Shown here piece after piece: positions 12,886 to 24,291 of a stretch of 64,000 nucleotides of DNA (positions are counted from its first letter, which is position 1; each line of letters starts with the position of its first letter). The notes under the pieces are model-generated. The model saw only the letters and a list, made by a program, of their open reading frames with translations, was not told the origin of the DNA and did not search any database. A program made the translations under genes and the position numbers. Location of the stretch: NCBI GenBank assembly GCA_963920665.1, contig OY987264.1, forward strand, positions 24,098,906 through 24,162,905. Reading direction: 5' to 3'. Source of the DNA: Straminergon stramineum (lineage: Eukaryota > Streptophyta > Bryopsida > Hypnales > Calliergonaceae).

Positions 12886-15285
12886 ATGTCGACAAGTAGA
12901 GGTTTGCATGTGCCAATGGAAGATTTAATATTTGAGACGGAAGTGAGGGTGGCTCGGGAAAGGCAATACATGTCGTTTCGTTGTCCTTGTACAAAATGCC
13001 ATGGAGGCAAAAGGTACAACATACAAGCCATACGGGAGCACCTTCGCCAAAACAAGCGAGATCCATTTCTAATGCATTCTATGTTAGGAGAAGACCCCGA
13101 AGGTGGATATCCAAAGGAAGGGATATGGGTGAACGCAGCTGGGGATACAATTCCAACGGAAAATGTTTTTGATGATTGTAGTGTGCAAACGGAGTACGCT
13201 GAGCACATGGATCCCTACCACGACATTCAGCAGCAGTTGTTTGATGCGTTTGACGAAGGGGACCGTCTACGTGAAAATATAGCTCAACGTGACGAAAGTA
13301 TCACTAAAGATGAACCCACGTTAGAGAAGATAGATGCATTCGATGACTTATACGAGCAAGCAACACGTCCTTTACATAGCAGTACTAATGTGAGTGTCAT
13401 ATCGGCGACCATTGTTTTGATAAACATGGTGGTCATACATGGCGTGAGCAATGCCTATGTAGACGAACTACTGAAGTACCTATCGATAGTGTTGCTTCCT
13501 ACTACCAACAGTCTTCCAGTTAATCACTATGAGGCGAAGAAACTAATCAAGAAATTAGGTCTAAATTACAACATCATACACACATGTCCTGATGGTTGTG
13601 TGTTGTACCTTGGGCCCAATGAGCATTTAAGTGAATGCCCCAACACGGCATGTGGCAAGCCTAGATATGTAGAAGGTTCAGAAGTCATTCCCAGAAGAGT
13701 GATACGTCACTTCCCTGTTATTCCGAGGTTGTTGCGGATGTATCGTTCTCCAGCAATAGCAGAGCTGCTTCGATTCCATGTAGAGCATCCAAATACAAAC
13801 AAGGATGTTATGAAATCTGTGGCCAATAGTCCTGCATGGAAGCATGTAGATACAAAAGTGGACCCTCATTTCGCAGAGGACATTCGAAACCTCAGATTTG
13901 GAATGTCTCTGGATGGGGTGAATTCTTTCACCCACAACAGTACTAGTCACTCAACTTGGCCAGTGTTGCTCCTCATTTACAACTTGCCTCCATATTTGGT
14001 CACGAAGAAGTTCTTCATACAACTCAGTATCCTTGTGTCCGGCAAACTGTCACCCACATGTGAGAACATAGATGTCTTCATATGACTAGTGATTGAAGAG
14101 TTTCAACAATTGTGGATTGGAGTGAGTGCCCAGGACTTTTCGAAGCCTATGGGGGCACGCCATTTTAAATTAAGAGGAATCTTGATGTGGACTATATCAG
14201 ATTACCCAGCATATGGATTGATTTCAAGTTTGTGCACTCATGGATATAAGGCGTGTACAGTGTGTGGCCCAGCAACTGATGCAAGATTGGCAAAATCATG
14301 AAACAAAGTCGACTCTGGAAAGAAAGCAAGGGGAAGGAAAATGGTGTATGGTGGTGGCCATAGGTGGACAAGGAAAGGGCATCCGTATCGGAGAGACCTT
14401 GAATTTGATGGCAAGGTTGAAAGAAGACTAGCTCCAACAAGGATGACTGCGGAGGAAGCAAGAAGATGTGGTGACAGCTGTGATGTATATATAGCTAACG
14501 GAGGTAGGAGAGGTGGAGAAAATGACCTAGTTCACTTGCATGGAGTGAAGCGCAAGAGTGCTCTGAACGACCTCTCATATTGGACGGTGAGAGTATAGCC
14601 CTTCTTCTACCACACTGCATGAACATGTCATTGGTCTTGTTAACAACAGCTTTGTAATGTGAAGCACATATCACGAATGCCTCCTCAATTTCCGTAGAAA
14701 ATATAGCTACACTACTTGTAGGTAATGTTGAAATAGGTACACTATTGTAATTAGAGAGGAGAAAAAAGTATTCATGTTCGTCAACAAATAATACATAAGG
14801 TACTCTGTGAACATATAGGACCTCTTGTGCTCTCTATGAAGCAAGAAATGTATTACACAGAACATGAGTGAAAAAGTACTGGACATGATGAAAAGCACAG
14901 ACAAGAAATGGTATATGTTAGTAGTATTGTCGAGAACAAGCTTCTTATGTTTTCATTCGTGGACTCTGTGGAAAGTGTTATGTCACGATGACACAAAGAG
15001 CATCAAGTCACATGTATAGAAGGAGAGCAATACGATTGAATAATGCGGCGTGTTCTTAGACAGAAAAGCATGATTGAAACCAGCCAAAATAGAAGCCTCT
15101 AAAAATTAGAGTTACGAAGTAGGAGTTAGATAAATGAAGAAGAATGTTGTTGAAATGCAAGAGCATCTGTATGAAGTGGTTTCTTTTATTGTTTGCAAAG
15201 GAGGGAATTGAAGACACAGAATATGACATGCATTTGACAGAGGAAAACATAAGGAGCTCCTAATCTGTGTGGTTTGTCTTTGTAG

Positions 15286-16453
15286 AAACTACTTATTCGT
15301 CACGTGCTAGATCCGATGCACTGTGAGAAAAACCTCTGTGAGAACATGACAAAAACCATATGGGGAACGAAGGACACAATAGGCAGCAGACAAGACATGG
15401 AGGCTACGAGCATCCAACAAGACCTGTGGCTACAACCTACTGAAAATGCTCGCAAAGACTTTCACATTCCCGAAGCTCCATACATTTTGAACGCTGCTGA
15501 GAGGACGATAGTTATGCAAATTATAAAGTCATTGAAAACTCCCACCAATTATGTTAGTGCCATTCACAAATGCCTGGAAGAGGGAAAGCTACGGTACTTG
15601 AAGTCCCATGATTTTCATGTGCTCATGCACCAGGTTTGCACCTTCACAATTTCCACGCATACTTCACAGAGAACAGTGAAGGGAGTTACAATATTAGTGG
15701 AGTATGTACATGTAAAGATACAAAGAGAGGGATGGAAATGTTTGAGGTAATGATCGACCATGGGAAGATGTTAGTGCTCTTTCAAACAATAAAATTCTTC
15801 ATTCTTCAAAACATATTTAATTTCATAGTGATATGAGCTATGTAGCTATGAGTTCCCGTTTGTTTGATAATTGAAATTGACATATTGCATACACACGTGT
15901 AGGTACTTCCGTTGGCATTGCGAAATGCATTGAGTGAAGAGGTTCGACAGGCTGTGATGAAAGTTAGTCGAGTATTTCAAAGATTGTGTAGAAGAGAAAT
16001 AAAGATTTCAGAAAGAGACGCGGACATGATTGATGCTGCTGACGCGTTGTGCTTGTTGGAAAAAGTTTTCCCACCTACCTTTATGGACATAATGTTGCAC
16101 TTGATGATTCATCTTGTGGAAGAATTGTACATTTGTGGACCCGTGCATTGTCGATGGATGTATCCCATTGAGAGGTATATGAAAACTTTGAAAGAATATG
16201 TGAGAACCTATTCCCACCCTGAAGCTAGCATGGCTGAGGGTTATGCTATGTTGGAAACCTTAGGGTATTGCACGGAATACTTGCAACGTTTTCAAGGGAC
16301 TTGTCGAAGAGTGTGGGATGACAAAGAAGAGCAACGCATGAATGATGAAGTAATGCAAGGAAGTGGTTGGAGAAGACCAATGTCAGACCAATTTTTGCAG
16401 TGGGCACACAATTTTGTGTTGTCCAACTCAGGGGACCTAGAGGAATGGAGACA
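15286..16453 (+). pseudogene. TNP2 gene, DUF4218-encoding exons
   Basis: Exon 15286-15633 begins after acceptor TTTGTAG and continues TNP2 as KLLIRHVLDPMHCEKNLCEN, matching the family pattern L-R-H-x-L-D-x-M-H-x-E-K-N. It ends HVLMHQ before GTTTGC. Exon 15903-16453 follows acceptor GTGTAG and gives VLPLALRNAL, the usual start of DUF4218, then LMIHLVEELYICGPVHCRWMYPIERY and EASMAEGYAM. These are hallmark segments of plant CACTA DUF4218. The 269-bp intron contains stop codons in all frames. No premature stop was seen inside these two exons. Confidence 0.85.
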
Positions 16454-16790
16454 GTGAGTGGGGAAGTGTTGTCTAGTTGTTTGATTGAAGGAACCTAATT
16501 GTACTAGGAGATGTACAATTTCTGTTAGGATATATAGAAGGCTTGCAGAAGCATTACACCATGTAGGATTCAGTTGTTGCTTTTGCCTAACAATCTCATG
16601 TTTTCTATTTCGGTCTCACTGAAAGTGAATGTCCTCATAGACCACATACAAGGTGATGTGAAAATGTTTGGAACATACCTTTGTTTGAGGCATGTTAGAT
16701 TGATGTGGACATGATCCATTGTCTCCTGTCAATAGTCCTGTTGTTAATACCGTGCAATGTGTTTTGCACTGTGAAATAGACAATATATAG

Positions 16791-17536
16791 AGGCCTATGA
16801 AGAAAGGATTGGAAAGCGTGCAGAATTCGCCCGCACCTACGGTCGTCAACATGGCCGCAGTAGCACAATCAAATACCCCGATGAATTTCAGAATCTGCCT
16901 GAATTTTCGGAGTGGTTGGAAGCAGCAGTTCAAAACGCTTGTAGTGGACCAAGAAAGCCATCAGTAGATGTCATTGAAGCCTCTAAGTTCCTAGAGAAAG
17001 TGGCTACATCTTATAGAGCCATGTATGCGCATGGAATGCATTTGCGGGTGAAAAGTGCTGAGGAGGACAAACTTACTTGTGACAGTGGGATTGCGGCGTC
17101 TATATACCTCTACAAAAAAGGGAGAGGTGTTCGTAAGCAAGGAAGTTGGGAAAGCGCAGAGTTTGTGGGGTGGATTCAAGAGATTCTAGAGTTGGACTAT
17201 CGAAGCCATTGTTGCGTTGTACTAGTTTGTGCATGGGTGCCAGCTAAGTTTGGTGCAACAAATGCAAATGTAGTGCGAGACAAGTATGGATTCACTATAG
17301 CTAATTTCTCAGTGCAAATGTCTTTGGGAGCTACTTCGTTTGCTTTTCCAACCCAATGCCAACAAGTTTTTTATTCTGATGATATTGAAAGAAGTCGAAG
17401 TAATGGAGGGGACTGGAAGGTTGTTTGTGGAACTGAAGTGAGAGGCCGACGTGGTGATTCCAATGTTACGAAGCCACACCTTGACATTCTAGCACCAGGC
17501 AGAGATTCCGACTTTGAGGGTTTGCAAATTCTATAG
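16791..17536 (+). pseudogene. TNP2 gene, DUF4216-like 3' exon
   Basis: The frame opens after an acceptor near tatatag (16790) as AYEERIGKRAEFARTYG and reaches the DUF4216-like core: ILELDYRSHCCVVLVCAW, then VVRDKYGFTIANFS, FPTQCQQVFYSDD and DWKVV. The hydrophobic-Asp-Tyr start, K-x-G-F and the QVFY-x-D segment are those of DUF4216, which usually accompanies TNP2 and DUF4218 in plant CACTA transposases. The domain's function is not established. The exon ends at TAG, possibly a decayed CAG because a GTATGA donor follows 15 bases later. Confidence 0.7.
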
Positions 17537-19422
17537 CCAACACAACGGGTATGACTTCCTATTTGTAGAATTAGCAAACCATTTTGGCATCACTAAGGGT
17601 ATTGCTATCATGTCTACTATTCGCAGCAGAGATAGATTATTGTTACAAATGCCTATTGTACAAGCTCATAAGGGAAGAAACCAATAGTGCTATTCAGAAA
17701 TTCCATGTGCTTCCTACGATATGTTGCATGTTTTTCATATTCATATTCATGATGTTTGGACAGGCGGCAGTAATTTGCAAAGACTGGAAGCGTCAACGCT
17801 GAATTTGCAAGAAGACGAGGTAGTCAATGTATGTTGAACATACTGAACTTTCTTCAAGACTCTTGAAATCATGAGCATCAGATTTTGCTCATGGAAAGTA
17901 AGCAACATACATTGAAGTGGAGAACAAGGTGCATCCGTGTACAAGAAAAGACGACAGGCTGCAATTAGGAATACTGTATGCAAGCGTGAGATCTTGTACT
18001 CAGAAAATGTTATGGGTGGGTGAATAAATATGTGCTAAGTCAGTGGCTACGTGACACAGATGGTGACATGTTCTTATGGGGACAAAGTTGTCTTTCCCGC
18101 TAGGAAGAATGAAAATGTTGAATATGAACATGAAGTTGTACTAAACCGACTTGCAGTTCTAAAAATGTCCCCAATGCACGTATTGTAGCCTTCCCTCCGT
18201 AACCATGGAAGTGCTCATTCAATTCTAAAGAAAGTACGTAAATTTCATTCAAATAAGTACATACTTGAGAGCAATTTGGTGAAACCAGTCAATGTGAAGC
18301 AAGATGTATTGAGTATAAGAACTTCGTCATGTCCTTAAAGTATTTTTTCATACTTCTACAACATACGAATACATTAGGTTCAAAGTGAGTCATGCACATA
18401 TTTAACAGAACAGAGCCCCAAGAAATAAGCGCTTCATACAAGAATACAAAAATTGACATGACTATGCTACCCCGCACATAGCATATATATATGAAAAATA
18501 GCACTATTTCCAATTGATAAACATGTGCATTTGCCAGCACATGAACTATACGTAGCCATTGAGCTGTCATATTTTCATTCCTCCTCGTATTTGATGTACA
18601 ACAGACCGCAATCAATGAAAAAGACAACTTCAATAAAGAACTGCGCTGTCAGTTGCTTCTGCAGAAGCAAAAAGGCATCCACGTTGTCTTCCACGTAGAC
18701 ATACACATCTCATTCTATAATGTACATAGCATGTTGGGAATCATATGTTTGGCCGAACAGAATGTTTGTTATTTTGAACATGAATCGAAAACATAAAACT
18801 GCAGGAGACAATGCAACGTTCAAGCCAATGCAACCTGTTATCATCCACATGGTGGTCAACACAAAATTCAAGCTTCCCTGTAGCAACCCTATGGAATTCT
18901 TTGTCTAACACGAAAACATTGGACAATTGTATGGATTTCAACGTCGTTTTCTTCTAGTGAGAGTAGTTGACAATTAGTGCATATTACTAAATTGTCAGTA
19001 ACTGCTTGTACATTAGGTAGTAAGTGGACTTGCCATATTTAGAATTCTGACAATCATAAGAAAAAGTCAGAACATAGTAAAGCTAGCATGAAATTGTAGA
19101 CTCTCAACAATAGAAATTGTACGTGCCACTTTGAAGGTTTTGTGCATGGATTTCTTAGGCCTTTTTTTGCACTTCATATAGGCTACCTAAGAATGAGCAA
19201 AGAAATTAGTAGTTGTCTTGTACTGATGATTCCTAGGAATTTAATTTTGTGAAAGACTTGTTTGGATTTTTTAAGTTCCTTCGAAGCCATGGGAGTTGAA
19301 TTATAATTTTCTTGTGTTTACATGGAAATAGAGAGCGAACACGTGAGAAGAAATAGAAGGCAACTAGACGGAAAAGTACCTTGTGACCAACAATTCTATA
19401 CGATTGACAGAAGAGAATTTGA
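17537..19422. other. Non-coding spacer between TNP2 and the DUF7869 gene
   Basis: Apart from a possible last TNP2 exon at about 17765-17819 (open as NLQRLEASTLNLQEDE, flanked by CAG and GTAGTC), I see no gene. The sequence is AT-rich, with the same gtac/catg texture as the rest of the left 22 kb. It may hold the promoter of the following ORF; no TATA box was fixed. Confidence 0.3.
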
Positions 19423-22400
19423 ATGGAAGCATTTGGGAGTCTAGTGGTGTTCAATGCCATTGGAAGTTCCGTGGTTGCAACAGAACAAAGGACCAGAGGG
19501 GAAAGATTGACACGTGTGGTACGAGCAAGACTTTTCCAAGAAGAAGACCATGTACCTAGCAATGAGGTATCGCACACTACGAATGGGATGGTGCAACTTT
19601 TGGGGAATGATGGAAATGTTGTGGGATTCGGTGTGGTGGATACAACCTTTGCATGTGGTGATGAACTTCATCAACTAAAGTTACGTCCATTTGAAGTTGC
19701 AGTTCGTGTTACACATGCCCTGAATGAAAGAGAATGGATTGGAGAGGTGGTGGGGAAGATGCTCATAGATTGCTTGGATAAGGTCATCAGGTGGCGTCGA
19801 TCTTCAATCCGTTGGGCACGCCCTTCGGAAGTGAGAACAACAGGCACTATTGGAAATGAAAGACAAAATTTTTCCTTTCCTCCTATTGCAGCACCGGAAT
19901 TTGATTTTCATGACGTGGAGGAGAGTCCTAGTGCTTCAAATGCGACCCTGCTAAGCCATGGTGAAAGAAGTACAGCTGAACGGAGTTCGCCTATGACACA
20001 AGAATCTGAAGCTAGTACTCATGATGTAACCGAATTACGAGGAATGCCTACACATGCATCGAAGAGGAGGTATTCAATGACAAATCGGAGGGCAAGGGTG
20101 AGAAGACCAAGAGAGCGAGGGGAGTCAACTGGTGAGAAAGTCACTTTTGAAAGTGTATTATGTGCGAAGGATAGAGGATCTTGTAAACACAATTGCTTAT
20201 GTGATGTTGACGCAAAATACATTTTGGATCAATGGTATATGGCATGGGGTCAGAAGTATGAAGCAAGGGCAACATGGATAATGCAGATGCTCAATGCCTT
20301 CTACACTCGCACTGAGGAGCACACAAGGGACAAGTATGTGACAAAATTAGATGGTAGAGTGGTTTGCAATGCTTGCTTCGCCGCAGCGTTGGGTTATTCT
20401 CAAAGGCGTTTTAAGCAGTTGAAGACATCGCATAATATATATGGTAGAGTGGCAGCTGTTCATGGAAACACATGTCAAGGGAGGGAAAGTGCGAAAATGT
20501 TAGTTGCTAGGGAAAGCCTTGATGTTTTTGTGAACAAAGCTGGATGTCAGCAACCCCATCGATCGATGCGAAGGAAGAAGGACAATACAGTGTTACCATT
20601 GATTTTGTTGCCTATGAATACAACCAAGTTGGATGTCTTTCGGTATGTGAACGAAGAAGTGAAGAAACTAGTGGATGGGACTGAATTGTCCATGAGCTCA
20701 TTTCGTCGTCTTTGGTGGAAGGAGTTCCCACATGTGCAGATTCCTCCATTCTCAAGATTCTCAAAGTGTTACCATTGTTGGGAGTATAAGTGTGGAATGG
20801 AATCCACCACAAATGTAGCAACGAAGGTGAAGATCAAAGAATTGTACATTGTGCACATTCAAATTCAAATGGAAGAGAGAAGAGATTATTGGTTGTTCAA
20901 GAGATCTGCGATGATCACTCCGGACATTTTCATGTGTTTGATTGTGGATGGTATGGATCAAAATACAACCATGATACCAAAGATGAGGCAATCTGTGAAG
21001 AATATTGAATCTCGATTTGTGAAGACTCATCTTTGTGGCATCCTAGTACATGGGATTGGACTATACGTGGATGTGTGGATAGATGCACACCACAAGCATG
21101 ATAGCAATCAAGTCATAACGTTAGTTGTGAATGTACTATGTGACGTGAAGCGCAGGAAAGGATCATTGCCACCGACATTGAGGATTCAAGCTGATTACAC
21201 CACAAGGGAGAACAAAAACATCTACATGTTTGGCATGTGTGCCGCACTAGTTGGGCTTGGTTTTTTCAAGGAAGTTCATCTTTGTTTTTTGATAGTGGGA
21301 CACACCCACAAGGACATTGATCAAAGATTCAGTGTAATTTCAAACGTCCTTAAGAGGAGAGACATAGATACACTGGAGGAGATGTTGCAGTTGGTGGAGA
21401 AAGGGACATCCTATACTAAGGCTTTTACAAGTGCTCGCAAGCTTGAACACGTTCGTGATTGGAAGGCATTTATCACACCTCATTTGCTACGGGGTGGGGA
21501 TCAATTGACAAGCATAACATTTCCACACCATATGAGGTTTTATGTGGAAAATGGGTTGGTCCGTGTGCAACACAAACATTTCAGTTCTGATGAGTGGGGC
21601 CCATCAAATGGACATTTGTGTTTGAACTCACTACCAAGTTTAACACAAAAACCAGACCTTGCCAAGGTGTTTGCAGCTGATCATAGAGAATTGAAAGCAT
21701 TAGACGAGTTCATTGCATATAAACAGAAGTTAATATTGAGAGGCGCGGACCGGATGAAGAACATGGAAGTTGTGGACAAAACAAATGCATTCAAGGATTA
21801 TCTTGAAGATTTTCCACAGCAAAATAGAAAAGGGGCCTGTGATTTACCGTTTTGGCCGAGCGATATATTGAACGAGAGCGAGGATGGCAATGTTGTTTCG
21901 AATGTGGAAGAAGAAGGTATAAATTCAAGTATCTCTGCAAATGCAGATGGAAACACAACAAGGACTATAGTTGTAGACTTGATAATGGCAACAATGCCTA
22001 ATCCAGAGAGGAGGGGGTATTTTGGACCGCGAAGGGATAGACCCCCACAAGAAGTATCCCAAAGAGTGACTGGAGGGAGGAATAGAGTCGGAAGTCATCA
22101 TACTGGAGTAGAAACAATACAAGATGCAAATGACGATCCTTTTCCTCCATTCAATCTAGAGAATGACATTGTCATAGGCCAGTTTGTGACACTAACTGTG
22201 CAGTTGAGGGAAATAAGAGGAGGAGTACCTTTCTACATAGGAAAGGTATTGGAATTTGGTCAGGGGAGGTGGGCCTCAAAGATGAAAGTCCTGTGGTATT
22301 GGCCTTCTTTGAGATCTGGAGTAGAAGAAGAAGCAGGTAGTAATAGAGTGAGGTACACAAATTGCATGGAATCCACATGGATACCGTCTGGGGAGAGGTT

Positions 22401-22623
22401 TGCTTGGATTGAAAAGGAAGCTGCTATATATTCATGGATGGATGTTCCTCATCGAGGTAGAATTGGTCACGTAGTAGTGTCCAATATTGTTGTGCACGGT
22501 GTACAAACGGAGGAGACAATGATCATTCCAATAGAGGCTAAACTGCATCTTGTGGAGTACATGGCAATGCAGATGGAGGACCTCGATAATGAACGTCTAC
22601 AAAATGATTTGAATATGTACTAG
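19423..22623 (+). CDS. Uninterrupted DUF7869-type protein, probable transposase-like (1066 aa)
   Basis: A single intron-free ORF ending in TAG. Residues about 1-130 are unassigned, and residues about 170-240 are Ser/Arg-rich and probably disordered. Next come a Cys-rich piece (CAKDRGSCKHNCLCDVDAK, about 247-265) and a helical region with VCNACFAAALGYSQ. The core (about 485-650) reads MCLIVDGMDQ, then LRIQADYTTRENKN, then FLIVGHTHKDIDQRFSVIS. From memory, these match the pattern of DUF7869 proteins in mosses, other early plants, oomycetes and animals (x-x-D-N-x-x-x-E-N-K-N and G-H-T-H-x-D-I-D-Q), which look like an RNase-H-fold transposase. Asn of the usual DN pair is Tyr here. The C-terminal part (VPFYIGKVLEFGQGRW then KMKVLWYWP) resembles a small SH3/BAH-like chromatin-reader segment. 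It is the only large ORF here without an internal stop, so it may be the youngest or a conserved component. Acid-triad assignment is inference. Confidence 0.75.
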   Translation: MEAFGSLVVFNAIGSSVVATEQRTRGERLTRVVRARLFQEEDHVPSNEVSHTTNGMVQLLGNDGNVVGFGVVDTTFACGDELHQLKLRPFEVAVRVTHALNEREWIGEVVGKMLIDCLDKVIRWRRSSIRWARPSEVRTTGTIGNERQNFSFPPIAAPEFDFHDVEESPSASNATLLSHGERSTAERSSPMTQESEASTHDVTELRGMPTHASKRRYSMTNRRARVRRPRERGESTGEKVTFESVLCAKDRGSCKHNCLCDVDAKYILDQWYMAWGQKYEARATWIMQMLNAFYTRTEEHTRDKYVTKLDGRVVCNACFAAALGYSQRRFKQLKTSHNIYGRVAAVHGNTCQGRESAKMLVARESLDVFVNKAGCQQPHRSMRRKKDNTVLPLILLPMNTTKLDVFRYVNEEVKKLVDGTELSMSSFRRLWWKEFPHVQIPPFSRFSKCYHCWEYKCGMESTTNVATKVKIKELYIVHIQIQMEERRDYWLFKRSAMITPDIFMCLIVDGMDQNTTMIPKMRQSVKNIESRFVKTHLCGILVHGIGLYVDVWIDAHHKHDSNQVITLVVNVLCDVKRRKGSLPPTLRIQADYTTRENKNIYMFGMCAALVGLGFFKEVHLCFLIVGHTHKDIDQRFSVISNVLKRRDIDTLEEMLQLVEKGTSYTKAFTSARKLEHVRDWKAFITPHLLRGGDQLTSITFPHHMRFYVENGLVRVQHKHFSSDEWGPSNGHLCLNSLPSLTQKPDLAKVFAADHRELKALDEFIAYKQKLILRGADRMKNMEVVDKTNAFKDYLEDFPQQNRKGACDLPFWPSDILNESEDGNVVSNVEEEGINSSISANADGNTTRTIVVDLIMATMPNPERRGYFGPRRDRPPQEVSQRVTGGRNRVGSHHTGVETIQDANDDPFPPFNLENDIVIGQFVTLTVQLREIRGGVPFYIGKVLEFGQGRWASKMKVLWYWPSLRSGVEEEAGSNRVRYTNCMESTWIPSGERFAWIEKEAAIYSWMDVPHRGRIGHVVVSNIVVHGVQTEETMIIPIEAKLHLVEYMAMQMEDLDNERLQNDLNMY

Positions 22624-24291
22624 AGAAGTACCATGTTATGTAGTGTGTTATAGACCTTCTAGTAGTAGGTGTGTAGAAGTACTTCAATGTGAAGTGCATA
22701 ATAATTAACATTATGAGTAGCGTGGATTGAAAAGTGTATGGGTTTTTTATGAAGTAATTGAAATTTTGGAGCAATTTGATGGTTATTCTTTGAACAATTT
22801 TTCCTGCAAAGAGTTAATGATATTTTGAAAAATTACCCCCCCCCCAATATTTGAAACTGTCTGTTTTATATGGCGTACGAGCCAAGTGCAATATCGCACC
22901 TTCTAAGTGCAAAAATGCCTAATTCTGTCTGTTAGGCCCAAAACGGCCCTCCGGACCCCCCCAAAATCCTCTAATGCGGAGATCTAAAGGTTCAAAGTTG
23001 GTGCTCATACGAGTTAGGAATATTCTCAAAAAATTTTAATGTCATCACACTTGTGAAATATATGCAAAATTGTATGATTGTAGGCATAGGTTTGGCAAAA
23101 ATTGCATACACTAGCATTTTTTCCATCAAAGAATTTTTCATTCAAATGACCTTTGATAAAAAATCTGAAGGATGGATACATAGATGTGCATTTACTTGAC
23201 CATAAGGAATGATCCTTGCAAGAATATAACAAAATCTCATAGTGTAGTGCCAAAAATTTAGTGACAATGTTCTGAGTATGGTTCACTATTTGGGTTAGCC
23301 TTCAAATTCTATGGAACTCATCCCTTTTGTTTTGGCTCTAACCAATTTTCGGAGATTCCCTACCACCCAAAATCTTTGACATGGAGAGCCCCAAAAGAGG
23401 AGAAATGGATGGAGATGGCTTTTGAGGTGACTTGCTATAGCCCTTGATCCATTTTACAGTGATTATGGATCCGTGCCCTCAGATTCGCCCCTCACCATTT
23501 GGACAAGATTAAAAAATTTCAGCCCTAGTGTAAATGCTTGTACCTATTGTGCCCTGAAATCAAACAAAACTACTTCTCCCCTAATAACTTTTTTTCCATA
23601 AATCACATGAGTTTGAAATTTTTTTACCCTTTGAAGATATTCCTTGGGCATACATCCTCTCAAATTTTCATGAACAAATATGCATTATTTTGCAAGTAGT
23701 GGCTTGACCATAATTGCTATGTTGCTAGAAAATCATTGTTTGGTCCTTTAGGGATTAAATTCAAATTGTAAAGAATTTTGGAAGCCTAGAGTTGGCTTGC
23801 ACCCATCTCCAACACATAGGGTCTTCCATAACTACTCATCCAAACACTAATTTGGCTCTCAAAACCAAACACATGGGGCATGACTGTGATGGCTAAAAGA
23901 CGGTTGGAAACCAAGAAACTAATGGTTACAAATTAGTCAAATCTCTATTGAATTTTCCAATACCTATACATTGGTCATGAGGTCTAGTTGGTTCTATCAT
24001 ACATCACCTCCTCCAACTACAATGCATCATATGAAGACAAAAAAACTCAATATTGTTGAATATACACACTACCCTTCTCCCTCACCAGGGATTGTATTGC
24101 ACAAGTTTTAGAAAAAGTGATTTACTTTGGGTTTTTTCTTCAAATAACCCCATCTGGGCATTTGTCCAAGCCTCCAACCCTATAAAGCTAAAATGCAATT
24201 GATGGAGACCAGAGGTCTGCCTAGAAGGGAGCCTACATTCTCACTATAGTAAAGAGCATTTGGACCATCTAGTTTGGGAGGTCCAAAAGTG
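22624..24291. other. Repeat-derived non-coding DNA with a poly-C tract
   Basis: Texture changes near 22.7-22.8 kb to the AT-rich repeat style of the rest of the window, so the right limit of the DNA-transposon region probably lies here. A run of ten C at about 22838-22847 stands out. Segment 23560-23760 is a diverged direct repeat of about 47200-47380 (shared words such as gaagatattcct and ggtcctttagg). No gene is visible. Confidence 0.45.
23780..24010. repeat. Arm of a diverged inverted repeat (partner about 47565-47790)
   Basis: The segment around ccaacacataggg ... gatggctaaaagacggttggaaaccaagaaact reappears in reverse complement at about 47565-47790 (agtttcttggtttccaaccatcttctagccatc). 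The arms are some 23.6 kb apart and probably belong to separate insertions of one family in opposite orientation, rather than to the ends of one element, because direct repeats of the same families also link the two sides. Confidence 0.55.

Larger units (their letters stand above)
12886..17536 (+). pseudogene. CACTA (En/Spm) superfamily TNP2-type transposase gene, interrupted by stops
   Basis: A cut-and-paste transposase gene acting on its own element's ends in the nucleus. The first exon (12886-14586) begins at MSTSRGLHV and carries a transposase-associated zinc region (FRCPCTKCHGGK then REHL, residues about 30-55). It continues into the TNP2 core (RFGMSLDGVNSF, STWPVLLLIYNLPPYL, MWTISDYPAYG, CTVCGPAT). 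Two in-frame TGA codons, 14083-14085 and 14299-14301, break it. The first falls where TNP2 proteins usually have Arg (IDVFI[stop]LVIEEF against IDVYLRPLIEEL), so CGA to TGA is likely. Later exons are 15286-15633, 15903-16453 and about 16791-17536. Phases fit at 14586/15286 and 15633/15903; the 16453/16791 junction I could not phase. The final TAG (17534-17536) may be another internal stop, since an open coil-like stretch lies at about 17765-17819. An unfragmented relative would be roughly 900-1000 residues. Confidence 0.85.

Noticed and set aside
14083..14085. U-to-C RNA editing restoring CGA/CAG codons
   Set aside because: Such editing is known in organelles of hornworts, ferns and lycophytes, not in nuclear transposon transcripts; nothing here suggests organellar DNA.
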